Positions 7,271 to 15,598 are shown, numbered from the stretch's first letter. The stretch is 19,755 nucleotides of DNA from an uncultured Prevotellaceae bacterium (GCA_902775075.1 CACYKX010000029.1:1-19755); one strand, 5' to 3'. Notes: generated by a model from the sequence alone, not told the origin. A program made the numbers and translations.

Positions 7271-9163
7271 TTAATATGATGTTACTGGAATTACATAAAA
7301 GATACGGCTAGGATCATGATCGAACATGATTTGGTCGAGAATGACACGATTGCTGGCCGCCTTGATATATATATGGTGACTACCCACGTAAAGATCTTTG
7401 TTGATGGTAGAGATAACCTGTCCTCTAACAAAATCTTTCTTGCTTGGGTCTATGTATATGGTCTCCCAATTACCAAAATCCACACGTATTTGTATCTGGT
7501 TGGTAACATTCGGGATGGTAGCTATTCGGATGGCATGAACCCCCTCTTGTCTTGTGTTGAAAGTGTATTCCAGCACATCGTTCTGATGGAGTACAACGGC
7601 ATTGTTGCTATGACCCAACATCGGAATGGTAGTAATCTCTGCAGGCCCGGATGCGTACGAGATGGCATTGAGCGCAATACAGTTGCCCAACTGCTTTCTG
7701 AGCGGCTGCAAGTCATACTGATTGGTTGTCGCATATTGCTTCACCTGTTTATCCGTTAACTTGCCAGGGAGAATAGGTTCGACACTCTTGATGCCAAGAG
7801 GATCGTTGATTTCTTTTAGTCTTTGATAGGCCTTGAGACTGTTGGCCGCTGCAGCTAAAGCCTCCTCATCCTTATAGAATAATCCCGGACGGGCAATGTT
7901 GCGTGCCTCTTGAGCCTCGAGGTTCATCTCTGTCGTCGCTGCTGCAGCAATGACAGGATATTTGATGGTGGCGAAATAAGCAATCTTATTGTCAGAATCT
8001 ACCAGACGATCTATACTTTCTATTCGTCGACTTAAATCCTGATATGCTGCAATATATCTCTCTAACTCATTACCAAATTCACTCTCATTGAAATCTGCAT
8101 GAGCAAGAAGTTCCGGTTTGCATATTCCGATCAGACGATAATAGTCGCTCATCAGCGGCAAGAGTTTACGAGCCACCAAGTCACCAAACAACTGGGTGAG
8201 CCAGTTCTTGTAGTGCGCCTCCAGATTTTGTGCATTCACATATTGAGAGTTCCATGCCATATCCATGATGAGGGACAGATCGTAAGAGGCAACCTTAGGA
8301 AGGTGACATCTGGTTATCCACATCTTTGTATCATGCGTATCGATGGCATTCTGCAACTGTTCATACACCACACCCGGTTGTACGGACGAAACGTTGATAT
8401 CATTTTCCCTTTCCGAGATATATCCAAGATTTACGAAGACCGGATGTTTCGAGCTCTGATAGTCGAGTGTCTGTATGCCATAGTTGTCCGCTATCTTTCT
8501 GAAAGATTTGCTACAGATGAGTCTTTCCTCAGAACGATTGTTTGCCATGATGCAATTGCCCCGAAGTCGGACGAGGAGTCGGAACATCTTCTGATAGTCC
8601 TCGATCTTAAGAGTTTCCTTGCCATTAGGGAGCAGAGCGATGCCACGATAAGTTACCGATGGCCATTGAGTGGTCTGGAAAGATTTATCGATGGCAAGAT
8701 ACCTTACCTTCTTTGGCATAGCCTTGGTCACGTCAATCCATGGTGAGATACCGGCCATTCTGGATAATTCCAGTATGCCATAAGCAGTACCGATAGCGTT
8801 GCTTCCTACAATTACGATTCTGCCATTTCTTACACCTAAATAGAAAGCATCGGGCTTGGCAATGAAATTCTGGTAGGAGATATGATAAATTTCCAGATTC
8901 TTGAACTCCTTATTCGACATCATGTCCAACTGATAGATGTCGATGATTCCGTTATTCCGAGCGGTCGCCTTATGGCCGGTCTTAGCTTCCATATCGCTGG
9001 CAAACATGTTGACAGCCTCACGGACAACAGGTGAAACTTTTTTCTGTACATTATAGCTTACTGCATATTTGCCATTATACCAAATCAGGTCGGCTGCAGA
9101 AATTTTGGAGTGAATGGAACTAAAAAGCAAAAGTCCCAAGAACAGTATATTTTTTATTCTCAT
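7271..9163 (-). CDS. GH115-like exported protein, shortened (possible pseudo-enzyme)
   Basis: A 630-residue exported protein (signal peptide [23 protein letters not shown]). Several segments match glycoside hydrolase family 115, the alpha-glucuronidases that remove (4-O-methyl)glucuronic acid from xylan: [18 protein letters not shown] (about 125-142), WPSVTYRGI (167-175), [15 protein letters not shown] (189-203, like NW..VFRLLLRLKAN), [10 protein letters not shown]....[20 protein letters not shown] (318-353), and a C-terminal part ([22 protein letters not shown]) like the family's C-terminal domain. Usual members have 800-1000 residues; here the region after the RLRGN segment is short, and I do not find the usual TSHAEPM or GMRG.HD segments. 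The enzyme may therefore be inactive or have another substrate. Start: ATG 9163, because the -7 promoter element lies at 9185-9192; in-frame ATGs at 9178 and 9187 would be nearly leaderless or overlap the promoter. Confidence 0.72.
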   Translation of the reverse strand: MRIKNILFLGLLLFSSIHSKISAADLIWYNGKYAVSYNVQKKVSPVVREAVNMFASDMEAKTGHKATARNNGIIDIYQLDMMSNKEFKNLEIYHISYQNFIAKPDAFYLGVRNGRIVIVGSNAIGTAYGILELSRMAGISPWIDVTKAMPKKVRYLAIDKSFQTTQWPSVTYRGIALLPNGKETLKIEDYQKMFRLLVRLRGNCIMANNRSEERLICSKSFRKIADNYGIQTLDYQSSKHPVFVNLGYISERENDINVSSVQPGVVYEQLQNAIDTHDTKMWITRCHLPKVASYDLSLIMDMAWNSQYVNAQNLEAHYKNWLTQLFGDLVARKLLPLMSDYYRLIGICKPELLAHADFNESEFGNELERYIAAYQDLSRRIESIDRLVDSDNKIAYFATIKYPVIAAAATTEMNLEAQEARNIARPGLFYKDEEALAAAANSLKAYQRLKEINDPLGIKSVEPILPGKLTDKQVKQYATTNQYDLQPLRKQLGNCIALNAISYASGPAEITTIPMLGHSNNAVVLHQNDVLEYTFNTRQEGVHAIRIATIPNVTNQIQIRVDFGNWETIYIDPSKKDFVRGQVISTINKDLYVGSHHIYIKAASNRVILDQIMFDHDPSRIFYVIPVTSY

Positions 9164-9184
9164 TGATTGCAAATTCATTGATTG

Positions 9185-9192
9185 CAAAGTTA
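9185..9192 (-). promoter_or_regulatory. -7 promoter element of the GH115-like/trmB unit
   Basis: Minus-strand TAACTTTG exactly fits TAnnTTTG and is followed by two tandem copies of TTTGCAATCAATGA, the second ATG being the chosen start at 9163. The site shows that the upstream in-frame ATG at 9187 cannot be used from this promoter. Confidence 0.65.
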
Positions 9193-9231
9193 CTGAAAAA
9201 CAGTGATTTACTGAAATAAATTAGTTTTTAT

Positions 9232-9262
9232 TTGCTATTTCTTTAAATAATGGGTAACTTTG
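9232..9262 (+). promoter_or_regulatory. Promoter of mrp
   Basis: TTG at 9232-9234 and TAACTTTG at 9255-9262 are separated by 20 bp, which fits the Bacteroidota consensus. The -7 box overlaps an in-frame ATG at 9250, so that ATG is not the start; translation begins at ATG 9280 after a leader of about 10 nt. Confidence 0.7.
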
Positions 9263-9279
9263 CGGCAAAAATTAAACGT

Positions 9280-10383
9280 ATGACATTATATCCAAAATTG
9301 ATAACTGATGCCCTGGCTACGGTGATTTATCCAGGTACAAAGAAAAATCTTATCGAAAGTGAAATGCTGGCCGACAGTATTCGTATCGATGGTATGACGG
9401 TAAGTTTTACTCTGATTTTTCCTCGTGATACAGATCCTTTCCTCAAATCTACGGTGAAGGCTGCCGAGGCTGCTATCCATTATCATATTTCTCCTGATGT
9501 TCAGGTGACAATAAATCTGGAGTATAAATCAGCCAAGCGTCCGGAACCGGGCAAGATGCTGCCTCAGGTAAAGAATGTTATTGCTGTAAGTTCCGGTAAG
9601 GGTGGTGTCGGTAAGAGTACGGTCTCTGCCAATCTCGCAATTGCGCTGGCTAAGTTGGGCTATAAGGTAGGATTATTGGACTGCGATATCTTCGGTCCTT
9701 CAATGCCTAAGATGTTTGGTGTTGAGGATGCCCGTCCTTGCGGGGTCGAGAAAGATGGCAGAAATCTTATCGAACCTATTGAAAAGTATGGCGTGAAGAT
9801 GCTGAGTATTGGTTTCTTCGTAGATCCTGATAAGGCTACACTGTGGCGTGGCGGTATGGCTACGAGTGCCTTGAAGCAGTTGATCGGTGATGCCGATTGG
9901 GGCGATTTGGACTATTTCATCCTTGATACCCCTCCTGGCACAAGTGATATACATCTTACCTTATTGCAGACACTCGCTATAACAGGTGCTGTGATTGTAA
10001 GTACCCCTCAGAAGGTAGCCCTTGCAGATGCGCGTAAGGGTATAGATATGTATCGTAATGATAAAGTGAATGTTCCTATCTTGGGACTTATCGAAAATAT
10101 GGCCTATTTTACCCCGGCAGAATTGCCTGAGAACAAGTATTATATCTTTGGTAAGGATGGTTGCAAGAATCTCGCTGCCGAGATGGGATGTCCTTTGTTG
10201 GCTCAGATTCCACTCGTACAGAGTATCTGTGAGAGTGGCGATGATGGAGCTCCTGCGGCTACAAAGGTAGATACGGTAACGGGACAGGCGTTCTTGAGCC
10301 TTGCACAGGCGGTGGTTACCGTTACCAATCGTCGTAATAAGGAAAAGCCAAAAACAAAAATCGTTCAGATTCACAACAACTGA
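9280..10383 (+). CDS. mrp: Mrp/ApbC family iron-sulfur cluster carrier ATPase
   Basis: Cytoplasmic P-loop ATPase of the Mrp/NBP35 group, which carries Fe-S clusters to target proteins. An N-terminal MIP18/DUF59-type domain (about 1-85, IRIDGMTVSFTLIFPRDTDPF) is followed by the deviant Walker A SSGKGGVGKST (about 104-114), LLDCDIFGPSMPKMFG with the Walker B Asp, ATLWRGGMATSALKQL, YFILDTPPGTSDIHLTL and STPQKVALADARKGIDMY. The expected CxxC cluster motif after ENMA is absent: the sequence reads ENMAYFTPAELPENKYYIFG, with single Cys residues further on (KDGCKN, EMGCPL). Length of 367 aa is normal. Start chosen at ATG 9280, from the promoter position. The gene is divergent from the GH115-like gene and converges with the ABC permease operon. 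Confidence 0.93.
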   Translation: MTLYPKLITDALATVIYPGTKKNLIESEMLADSIRIDGMTVSFTLIFPRDTDPFLKSTVKAAEAAIHYHISPDVQVTINLEYKSAKRPEPGKMLPQVKNVIAVSSGKGGVGKSTVSANLAIALAKLGYKVGLLDCDIFGPSMPKMFGVEDARPCGVEKDGRNLIEPIEKYGVKMLSIGFFVDPDKATLWRGGMATSALKQLIGDADWGDLDYFILDTPPGTSDIHLTLLQTLAITGAVIVSTPQKVALADARKGIDMYRNDKVNVPILGLIENMAYFTPAELPENKYYIFGKDGCKNLAAEMGCPLLAQIPLVQSICESGDDGAPAATKVDTVTGQAFLSLAQAVVTVTNRRNKEKPKTKIVQIHNN

Positions 10384-10400
10384 TTTGTGAGTCTGAACGA
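10361..10400 (-). terminator. Probable terminator of the exporter operon, inside the mrp 3' end
   Basis: TCGTTCAGATTCACAA (10361-10376) pairs with TTGTGAGTCTGAACGA (10385-10400), with one G.U or A.C pair depending on strand, around an 8-nt loop that holds the mrp stop codon. Read on the minus strand, the stem is followed by TTTTTGTTTTTGG; on the plus strand no T-run follows. It therefore suits the minus-strand ABC operon that ends at 10428. Confidence 0.72.
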
Positions 10401-10420
10401 CTGTAAAGATAAAATTCGTC

Positions 10421-10465
10421 AAAGAGGTTATGAGTCTATACGATTCATAGCCTCTTTTGCTTTTG
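10421..10465 (+). terminator. Probable terminator of mrp, inside the ABC permease 3' end
   Basis: AAAGAGGTTATGAGTC (10421-10436) pairs with GATTCATAGCCTCTTT (10442-10457), 16 pairs with two G.U, around a 5-nt loop; TTTTGCTTTTG follows on the plus strand. The stem covers the last codons and stop of the opposing permease gene. Confidence 0.8.
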
Positions 10466-11693
10466 CCCTTACGTTCATGATCTTCTCGTTTGCATGCTTT
10501 CGGGTGTGATTGATCTGGTAACGATATACAGCGCATGTGATGAAGAAATATAATACGGCCTGAAACCAGAGAATCATGATTTCGTCCTGTATATCTTCGA
10601 TGCTACCTCCCATGCTACTAATGCTGAGGAATCCGCGTACTCCCCATGTCGAAGGGAATATCATCGCAATGCTCTTCCAATAACCTGGCATATTGCTGAG
10701 TGGCCATGATATACCTGTCATGAAGAGGAGTGGTACCGAGGTAAATACAACCAGTAGCATGACATTCTCTCGATATCTCACCAAGCAACTCAAGGCCATC
10801 CCGAAGAATATTACCGCTAATAGGAATGGGAGCATGAGTGAGAACAAAGGCCACGGCTGTACAAGTGTCGTGAAATGGAAAAACCTTGGTACGCAGAGGG
10901 TAATATAGGCTGACATGACGACATATATCATCAGGTAGCACATCGATTTTCCAAACACGATTCTGAAGATGCCATTGTAATGTTTGCTGATCGGGATGAG
11001 CTCCTGATAACGGTTGTTCTCTCGAGCCGTACCTGCTGATAAGCCAATGCCCAGCAACAGAGTCTGTTGTAGGATAAGAATCAATACACCAGGAAGAATG
11101 GCATTGCCATAACCGCCTGTAGAATTGAATATTGGTACTTCATCAAAGTCTAGCGGCTTGGTCGTTATCTCTTCGTCACGATTGGTAAAAGCTGTTGTTG
11201 ACTTTGATATCTGTATCTTTGTATTGATGTGTGAGGCTATAGCTTGTGCTTGTCCATAGATTGCCTTATAGGTAAGCATCAAACTCATATCTGTATATAC
11301 ACTTACCTTGCTTTGCTCTCCACGATACAAGTTGTCTTCAAAATCACTTGGAAAGTATAGAATTCCGTGTACCACCTGTTTGCGTATCAAGTCTTTTGCT
11401 TCATCCAGTGAGTTGCAATAGTAAGCAGCCTTGGTTTCTGGACCGGCATCAAACTCTCTGATGAATTCACGACTGGTCTGTGTATGTGATAAGTCTACGA
11501 TAGCCGTAGGGACATCTCTTACCACCTCGTTGTTGTATATCCACGAGTAGAGGAGTGGATAAGCTAACGGTACCAGAATCAAGAAGATAAGTACACCTTC
11601 GTCCTTGATGGTAGAACGTATCTCCTTGCTCCAGATATAGCACATATCCTGTATGCCTTCGGATATCTTATATAATAATCCTTCTTTATTCAT
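10428..11693 (-). CDS. ABC-2 type transporter permease (second of pair)
   Basis: A 421-residue inner-membrane permease of the ABC-2 type (YhhJ/YbhR-like). Layout: a cytoplasmic N-terminus (MNKEGLLYKISEGIQDM), a first membrane segment (VLIFLILVPLAYPLLYSWIY), a periplasmic domain of about 170 residues with DVPTAIVDLSHTQTSREFIREFDA, and five more membrane segments in the second half, including AILPGVLILILQQTLLLGIGLSAGT and MTGISWPLSNMPGYWKSIAMIFPSTWGVRGFL, a family signature. Start at ATG 11693 shares one base with the stop of the upstream permease (TAATG), indicating translational coupling; a longer frame to 11795 would lie inside that gene. It is the last gene of the exporter operon and presumably forms a heterodimeric channel with its neighbour. 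Confidence 0.9.
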   Translation of the reverse strand: MNKEGLLYKISEGIQDMCYIWSKEIRSTIKDEGVLIFLILVPLAYPLLYSWIYNNEVVRDVPTAIVDLSHTQTSREFIREFDAGPETKAAYYCNSLDEAKDLIRKQVVHGILYFPSDFEDNLYRGEQSKVSVYTDMSLMLTYKAIYGQAQAIASHINTKIQISKSTTAFTNRDEEITTKPLDFDEVPIFNSTGGYGNAILPGVLILILQQTLLLGIGLSAGTARENNRYQELIPISKHYNGIFRIVFGKSMCYLMIYVVMSAYITLCVPRFFHFTTLVQPWPLFSLMLPFLLAVIFFGMALSCLVRYRENVMLLVVFTSVPLLFMTGISWPLSNMPGYWKSIAMIFPSTWGVRGFLSISSMGGSIEDIQDEIMILWFQAVLYFFITCAVYRYQINHTRKHANEKIMNVRAKAKEAMNRIDS

Positions 11694-12856
11694 TATGGTA
11701 TATATACATATAGTAACATGGCTTTCTTGATGTTCTTGACCGTGAACAATGGTAGCATGGCAAATATGCACAGAGTCATGATATAGAACCAGCAATCGGT
11801 AAGCGGAAATCCGTTTAATATGCCCATCTGATAGATCATGTAATAGTGGCGTAAAGGGAATAGGACGGCTAATCCCTCAATGAACGGATTCATTGCAAAT
11901 GCTGGGTATGTGGCTCCGCAGACAGAAAAACTGACCACCGACCAGAGTGAACATACACTCATCGACATACGGAGTGACGGCATCAGGCCAAAGATGAAAA
12001 TTCCAAATCCCTGACAAGACAAAACAGCGAGTAAGCCGATGAGAAGAATTGGTATGATGCCACCGGGATGTGGAAATCCTAGGATGTAATAGATATAGAA
12101 TTCAAAACCATAGAAGATGGTTAGAAATACAATGGTTTGCGGTAGTATCTTGCCTGCTATTGCCAGCCATGGATTGTTGTCGGCCATTGCCATCCATTCT
12201 CGAGAACGCTTGAATTTGAGTTCTGTTCCGATGGAGTATGGTGTGATCAGGAATATAAAGAGCATGAGCAAACCCGGTATCATCGTGGTGCTGAGATATA
12301 CATTATAGTTGCTCCATGGGTTTCCTGTCTGATGTAGGTCTATGGCTATCGGTTGTAGGAAGTCGCTGATTTCTTGGTTTGTCTTTCCGATGGCTAATAA
12401 CTTTTTGATGCCTACCGCGGCTGAACCTAATGTCGATATGGTCTTCAGATCCTTGTAGAGGTTTCCACCGGCAACAAGAGTTACATTGCTATAATAGAAA
12501 GAAATCTTTGGTTGGTCACCCGACATCAATTTCGACGTCGTTCCCTCTGGAATGTATAGGAAAGCATAGATGTCGCCTTTCTGTATAGCATTTCGTGCCT
12601 CGTTAACGTTTTGGTAATGACTGACAACCTTTGTGGTTTGGAAAGCATCCAACTTTCGGATCATGGCACGGGTAGTCGTTGTGTTGTCGGCATCAACTAC
12701 ACCACATGGCAAATCCGTTGGGACGCCGGCGCTCATCAGCGAGGTGAAGAAGAATATGATAACAATAGGGAATATCACCATGCAGAATCCATAGATTGGG
12801 TTCTTCCACATGATGCCACATTCGCGTAATGCTATATGATAGATTCGCTTTAGCAT
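11693..12856 (-). CDS. ABC-2 type transporter permease (first of pair)
   Basis: A 387-residue ABC-2 permease paralogous to the next gene. It begins MLKRIYHIALRECGIMWKNP, then a membrane segment (FCMVIFPIVIIFFFTSLM), a periplasmic domain containing VPTDLPCGVVDADNTTTTRAMIRKLDAF, and a C-terminal block of membrane helices (TTMIPGLLMLFIFLITPYSIGTE, GKILPQTIVFLTIFYGFEFY, PILLIGLLAVLSCQGFGIFIFG, VSFSVCGATYPAFAMNPFI, ALFPLRHYYMIYQ). ELKFKRSREWMAMA is the cytoplasmic loop expected to contact the ATPase. The start lies 19 bp after the adaptor gene. No nucleotide-binding protein is encoded next to it. Exported compound unknown; the family is linked to drug and lipid-like substrates. Confidence 0.9.
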   Translation of the reverse strand: MLKRIYHIALRECGIMWKNPIYGFCMVIFPIVIIFFFTSLMSAGVPTDLPCGVVDADNTTTTRAMIRKLDAFQTTKVVSHYQNVNEARNAIQKGDIYAFLYIPEGTTSKLMSGDQPKISFYYSNVTLVAGGNLYKDLKTISTLGSAAVGIKKLLAIGKTNQEISDFLQPIAIDLHQTGNPWSNYNVYLSTTMIPGLLMLFIFLITPYSIGTELKFKRSREWMAMADNNPWLAIAGKILPQTIVFLTIFYGFEFYIYYILGFPHPGGIIPILLIGLLAVLSCQGFGIFIFGLMPSLRMSMSVCSLWSVVSFSVCGATYPAFAMNPFIEGLAVLFPLRHYYMIYQMGILNGFPLTDCWFYIMTLCIFAMLPLFTVKNIKKAMLLYVYIP

Positions 12857-12875
12857 TTTGGAATTTCTGGATAAC

Positions 12876-13859
12876 CTATTTTATAATAAGGGACATACCA
12901 GGGCGGAGACCTTCAAACTTCTTGATAGGGCGGGCCTTGACTTCGAAGGTCTTCAAATCATACTGCCCTGTGGTCTTTGTGGCTTTCCATACAGCATAGC
13001 TTCCTTCGTCCTTGATATTATATACTTTCATGTCCATCTCTTTGTTGAAGGCAGGAACCAATACTCTGAAGGTGTCACCAACCTTCATTCCTTTCAGCTT
13101 GTCTTCTCTGATATTGAAGGTTCCCCACATATCGTTCATCATGGAAATGCTCATGATAGGAGAACCAAGTCCTACAAGCTCGCCAACTTTCGGATAAATG
13201 GTGCTGACTTCTCCCTCTACTTGAGCAATCTGTACGGTCTCCTTGAGCAGAGAACTTACTACGCCTACAGCACTGGCAGCAGCCTTGGCATTCTTCGCAG
13301 CAATGCGTTTCTCTTCTTCTCGGGCACCGCTCTTGGCCAATTTATATTGACTTTGAGCTACCTTTACCTGAGCTTCGGCTGCCTTGTATGCAGCAAATGC
13401 TTCATCGCGTTTCTGCCCACTTACGACACCTTCGTCATAAAGGTGCTGCATTCGGGTATATGTCTTCTTGGCAACGTCATATCCCGACTGAGCCGTCATC
13501 ACTACTTGGTAAGCACTCTGAATAGTCTCTTTGCGAGCACCGGCATCGGTAAGGTCTTGGAAAGCCTCTGTTGCTTCACTGGTAGCCTCGGCTACTTTCT
13601 TCTGTGCGTCGATTTCTGGTATCTGAAGGATTGCGAGCGTATCGCCTACATGAACGTAGTCTCCTTCCTTGACACGCAACTCTACCACTCGACCGGGTAA
13701 CTTGCATGCTACTCTGTATTCACTTACTTCTACTTCGCCTTGGATGGTTTCGTCGTCTTTCCCATATACGGCAAATCCTATCAATCCCACGATTACTACG
13801 ACCAGTGCAAATCCAATCACGGCCAAAAGTATATTGTTATGTTGTGTTTTAGCTGACAT
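12876..13859 (-). CDS. HlyD/EmrA-type membrane fusion protein (periplasmic adaptor)
   Basis: A 327-residue adaptor that links inner-membrane permeases to an outer-membrane TolC-like channel. An N-terminal membrane anchor (about 9-31, ILLAVIGFALVVVIVGLIGF) is followed by the first half of the lipoyl-like domain (YRVACKLPGRVVELRVKEGDYVHVGDTLAIL), a long alpha-helical hairpin rich in Ala, Lys and Gln (about 80-185, with QKKVAEATSEATEAF, KRDEAFAAYKAAEAQVKVAQSQYKLAKSG), the second lipoyl half (QIAQVEGEVSTIYPKVGELVGLGSPIM) and a beta-barrel part ending FEGLRPGMSLIIK. It resembles YbhG/EmrA adaptors. It lies 18 bp after tolC-like and 19 bp before the first permease, in the same operon. Confidence 0.93.
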   Translation of the reverse strand: MSAKTQHNNILLAVIGFALVVVIVGLIGFAVYGKDDETIQGEVEVSEYRVACKLPGRVVELRVKEGDYVHVGDTLAILQIPEIDAQKKVAEATSEATEAFQDLTDAGARKETIQSAYQVVMTAQSGYDVAKKTYTRMQHLYDEGVVSGQKRDEAFAAYKAAEAQVKVAQSQYKLAKSGAREEEKRIAAKNAKAAASAVGVVSSLLKETVQIAQVEGEVSTIYPKVGELVGLGSPIMSISMMNDMWGTFNIREDKLKGMKVGDTFRVLVPAFNKEMDMKVYNIKDEGSYAVWKATKTTGQYDLKTFEVKARPIKKFEGLRPGMSLIIK

Positions 13860-13877
13860 AAAGCTAATATTTTTTTG

Positions 13878-15458
13878 TTAGTATAATGTTCCCAATGCTT
13901 TCTGTAAACCAACCTGTGAAAGTTTCACGTCGATTTGTGCGTCAATTTTCTGACTCTGTGCTTGTTGCCATGCTGTCTGGGCGGCCATGACTTCTGTAAC
14001 ACCCATCACGCCTTCCTTGAATCCGAGATTCGCACAACGTAGATTCTCTTCGGCGCTTTTCGTGTTCTTTTCTGCCATCCTCAAACGTTTCTTGGCTTCC
14101 GACAGTTTGAAATGACTCTGATTTACCTGTAAATGTATCTTCTCTTGCAGATCATTCAACTCCATGCGGGCAATGGCCGTTGCAGCCTTGCCTGCGCGTA
14201 CCTTGTAGGCTCCTTCCATCCAATTCCATACGGGTACTTGAACGGTGACACCAACATTCCATGTGCCATCGAATTTTCTTTGGAATCCGTTGAATACATT
14301 CGGATTGGAAACTAGATAGCCTCCGGTAAGTGCTATATGTGGTAAATATGCTGCTCTTACGATCTTGGTATTCTGTTCGCTTACATCTACAGCGTTCTGG
14401 AGCATTCTTATCTCCGGACGTGTCGTGTAGGCTGAATCTGTGTTTGACGTGACATTTGATGTCTTGATGTCTAAATGTTCGATGTCTTCATCGGCTAATG
14501 TAATCTTGCTGTCCATAGGAAGGCCTGTCAGTTGGCAGAGTAACATCTTTGATAGGGTTAGTCCGTCATCAACTTGGGTGCATTGCATCTCGGCCTCATT
14601 GACTTTCACATCAACTTTCAGGCCTTGTGCCTTGGTGGCTACACCTTCCTTGATCATCTTATGTACATCCTTGTCGAGCTTCTTGATGAGATTACGGTAG
14701 CTGTAAGCCAACTTCTGTTTCTGTTTGAGCGAAACAACCATCCAGTAAGCCTGATCGATGCTATAAAGGGTAGACTGCTGTTTGAAATCAAGATCGTTCA
14801 ACGCGATGTTTTCTCCGATTTCGGCAATACGGTTCATTGCCGCTATGGCCCCTCCCATGAAAATAGGTTGTCTCACCAAGATAGCTCCGGCCCATATATT
14901 TCGTGTGTCTGTATGTAAGGCATCTACAATTTTCTTACCGGTTTGATTGCCATACTGTGCGATACTATTGCCTACGGTATTACCCAGTTCGTTGCCAATC
15001 TGAGTGCCTATCTGTGTGCCGATTCCACTTACTTGTTGTCCAATCTTTTGTGCGGTAGTAGGATCTATGACACCTTGTTGTACTAGGCTCGTAAGATATG
15101 AAGAAATGCCACTAGATAACTTGGATTGCAAATCAGCACCAAGCGATCCGAAAGCCTGTGCGCCTGCGCCGGCCATGCTTGTACCTAGATTGCTGATCTC
15201 ATCTTGTTGGGCCCCGCTGAGTAATGATATCTGTCGGCTGAAATATTGATATCCGCCAATAGCATCTATCTTTGGCAGATATTTTGTTCGCGCAGCCTTG
15301 CGGATATTGGTCGCTACTTCCTGTTTCAACCTTGAAGCATTGAGCTGTTTGTTGTTGCGCAATGCAAGAACACGACAACTGTCCAGAGTTAATACACCCT
15401 GGGCAGATGCTGGAACAACAGCACATAGTAGCAAAGCAAATGTAAATATTCTATTCAT
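13878..15458 (-). CDS. TolC-like outer membrane efflux protein with Gly-rich insertion
   Basis: A 526-residue outer membrane factor. The signal peptide MNRIFTFALLLCAVVPASA is followed by the TolC fold: LTLDSCRVLALRNNKQLNASRLKQEVA and KAARTKYLPKIDAIGGY in the first repeat, WAGAILVRQPIFMGGAIAAMNR, then the second repeat with TRPEIRMLQNAVDVSEQN, AAYLPHIALTGGYL, WNVGVTVQVPVWNWMEG and LRCANLGFKEGVMGVTEVMAAQTAWQQAQS. The family gives a trimeric outer-membrane beta-barrel with a periplasmic helical tunnel. Between the two strands of the first repeat (about residues 80-185) sits a long segment rich in Gly, Gln, Ser and Thr, with repeated GxxxG spacing (SGIGTQIGTQIGNELGNTVG), predicted to be outside the cell or in a loop. 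First gene of the exporter operon, with a good promoter. Confidence 0.93.
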   Translation of the reverse strand: MNRIFTFALLLCAVVPASAQGVLTLDSCRVLALRNNKQLNASRLKQEVATNIRKAARTKYLPKIDAIGGYQYFSRQISLLSGAQQDEISNLGTSMAGAGAQAFGSLGADLQSKLSSGISSYLTSLVQQGVIDPTTAQKIGQQVSGIGTQIGTQIGNELGNTVGNSIAQYGNQTGKKIVDALHTDTRNIWAGAILVRQPIFMGGAIAAMNRIAEIGENIALNDLDFKQQSTLYSIDQAYWMVVSLKQKQKLAYSYRNLIKKLDKDVHKMIKEGVATKAQGLKVDVKVNEAEMQCTQVDDGLTLSKMLLCQLTGLPMDSKITLADEDIEHLDIKTSNVTSNTDSAYTTRPEIRMLQNAVDVSEQNTKIVRAAYLPHIALTGGYLVSNPNVFNGFQRKFDGTWNVGVTVQVPVWNWMEGAYKVRAGKAATAIARMELNDLQEKIHLQVNQSHFKLSEAKKRLRMAEKNTKSAEENLRCANLGFKEGVMGVTEVMAAQTAWQQAQSQKIDAQIDVKLSQVGLQKALGTLY

Positions 15459-15478
15459 TATTCAAAATTAAGCTAATG

Positions 15479-15509
15479 CAAAAATACACCTTTTCTTATT
15501 AAATTGCAA
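15479..15509 (-). promoter_or_regulatory. Promoter of the tolC-like exporter operon
   Basis: Minus strand: TTG (15509 to 15507), 20 bp, then TATTTTTG (15486 to 15479), an exact fit to TTG-N17-23-TAnnTTTG. Transcription would start about 14 nt before the ATG at 15458. No operator-like repeat is evident, and no regulator gene lies next to the operon. Confidence 0.72.
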
Positions 15510-15590
15510 AGAAAAAGCTTCTGTAAACCTTTAATAAATTAAATTTTAGCATTTTTATGGAAAAATAGAACAACATTTCAGTTAATTTTT

Positions 15591-15598
15591 TATATTTG
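15591..15598 (+). promoter_or_regulatory. -7 promoter element of the cytochrome bd operon
   Basis: TATATTTG fits TAnnTTTG and lies 33 bp before the DUF4492 start. A TTG at normal spacing is missing; TTTCAG at 15576-15581 lies nearer than expected. The TTG within this box begins an open frame upstream of the real start and should not be taken as a start codon. Confidence 0.55.

Noticed and set aside
8099..8746. 215-residue plus-strand frame
   Set aside because: Antisense to the GH115-like gene, with no signal, motif or upstream promoter of its own.
9163..9192. Insertion or attachment site because of the tandem 15-bp copy
   Set aside because: No transposase, integrase or second inverted end is present; a small slippage duplication explains it.
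12858..13700. 280-residue plus-strand frame
   Set aside because: It is the antisense shadow of the HlyD-like adaptor gene, whose domains are clear on the minus strand.
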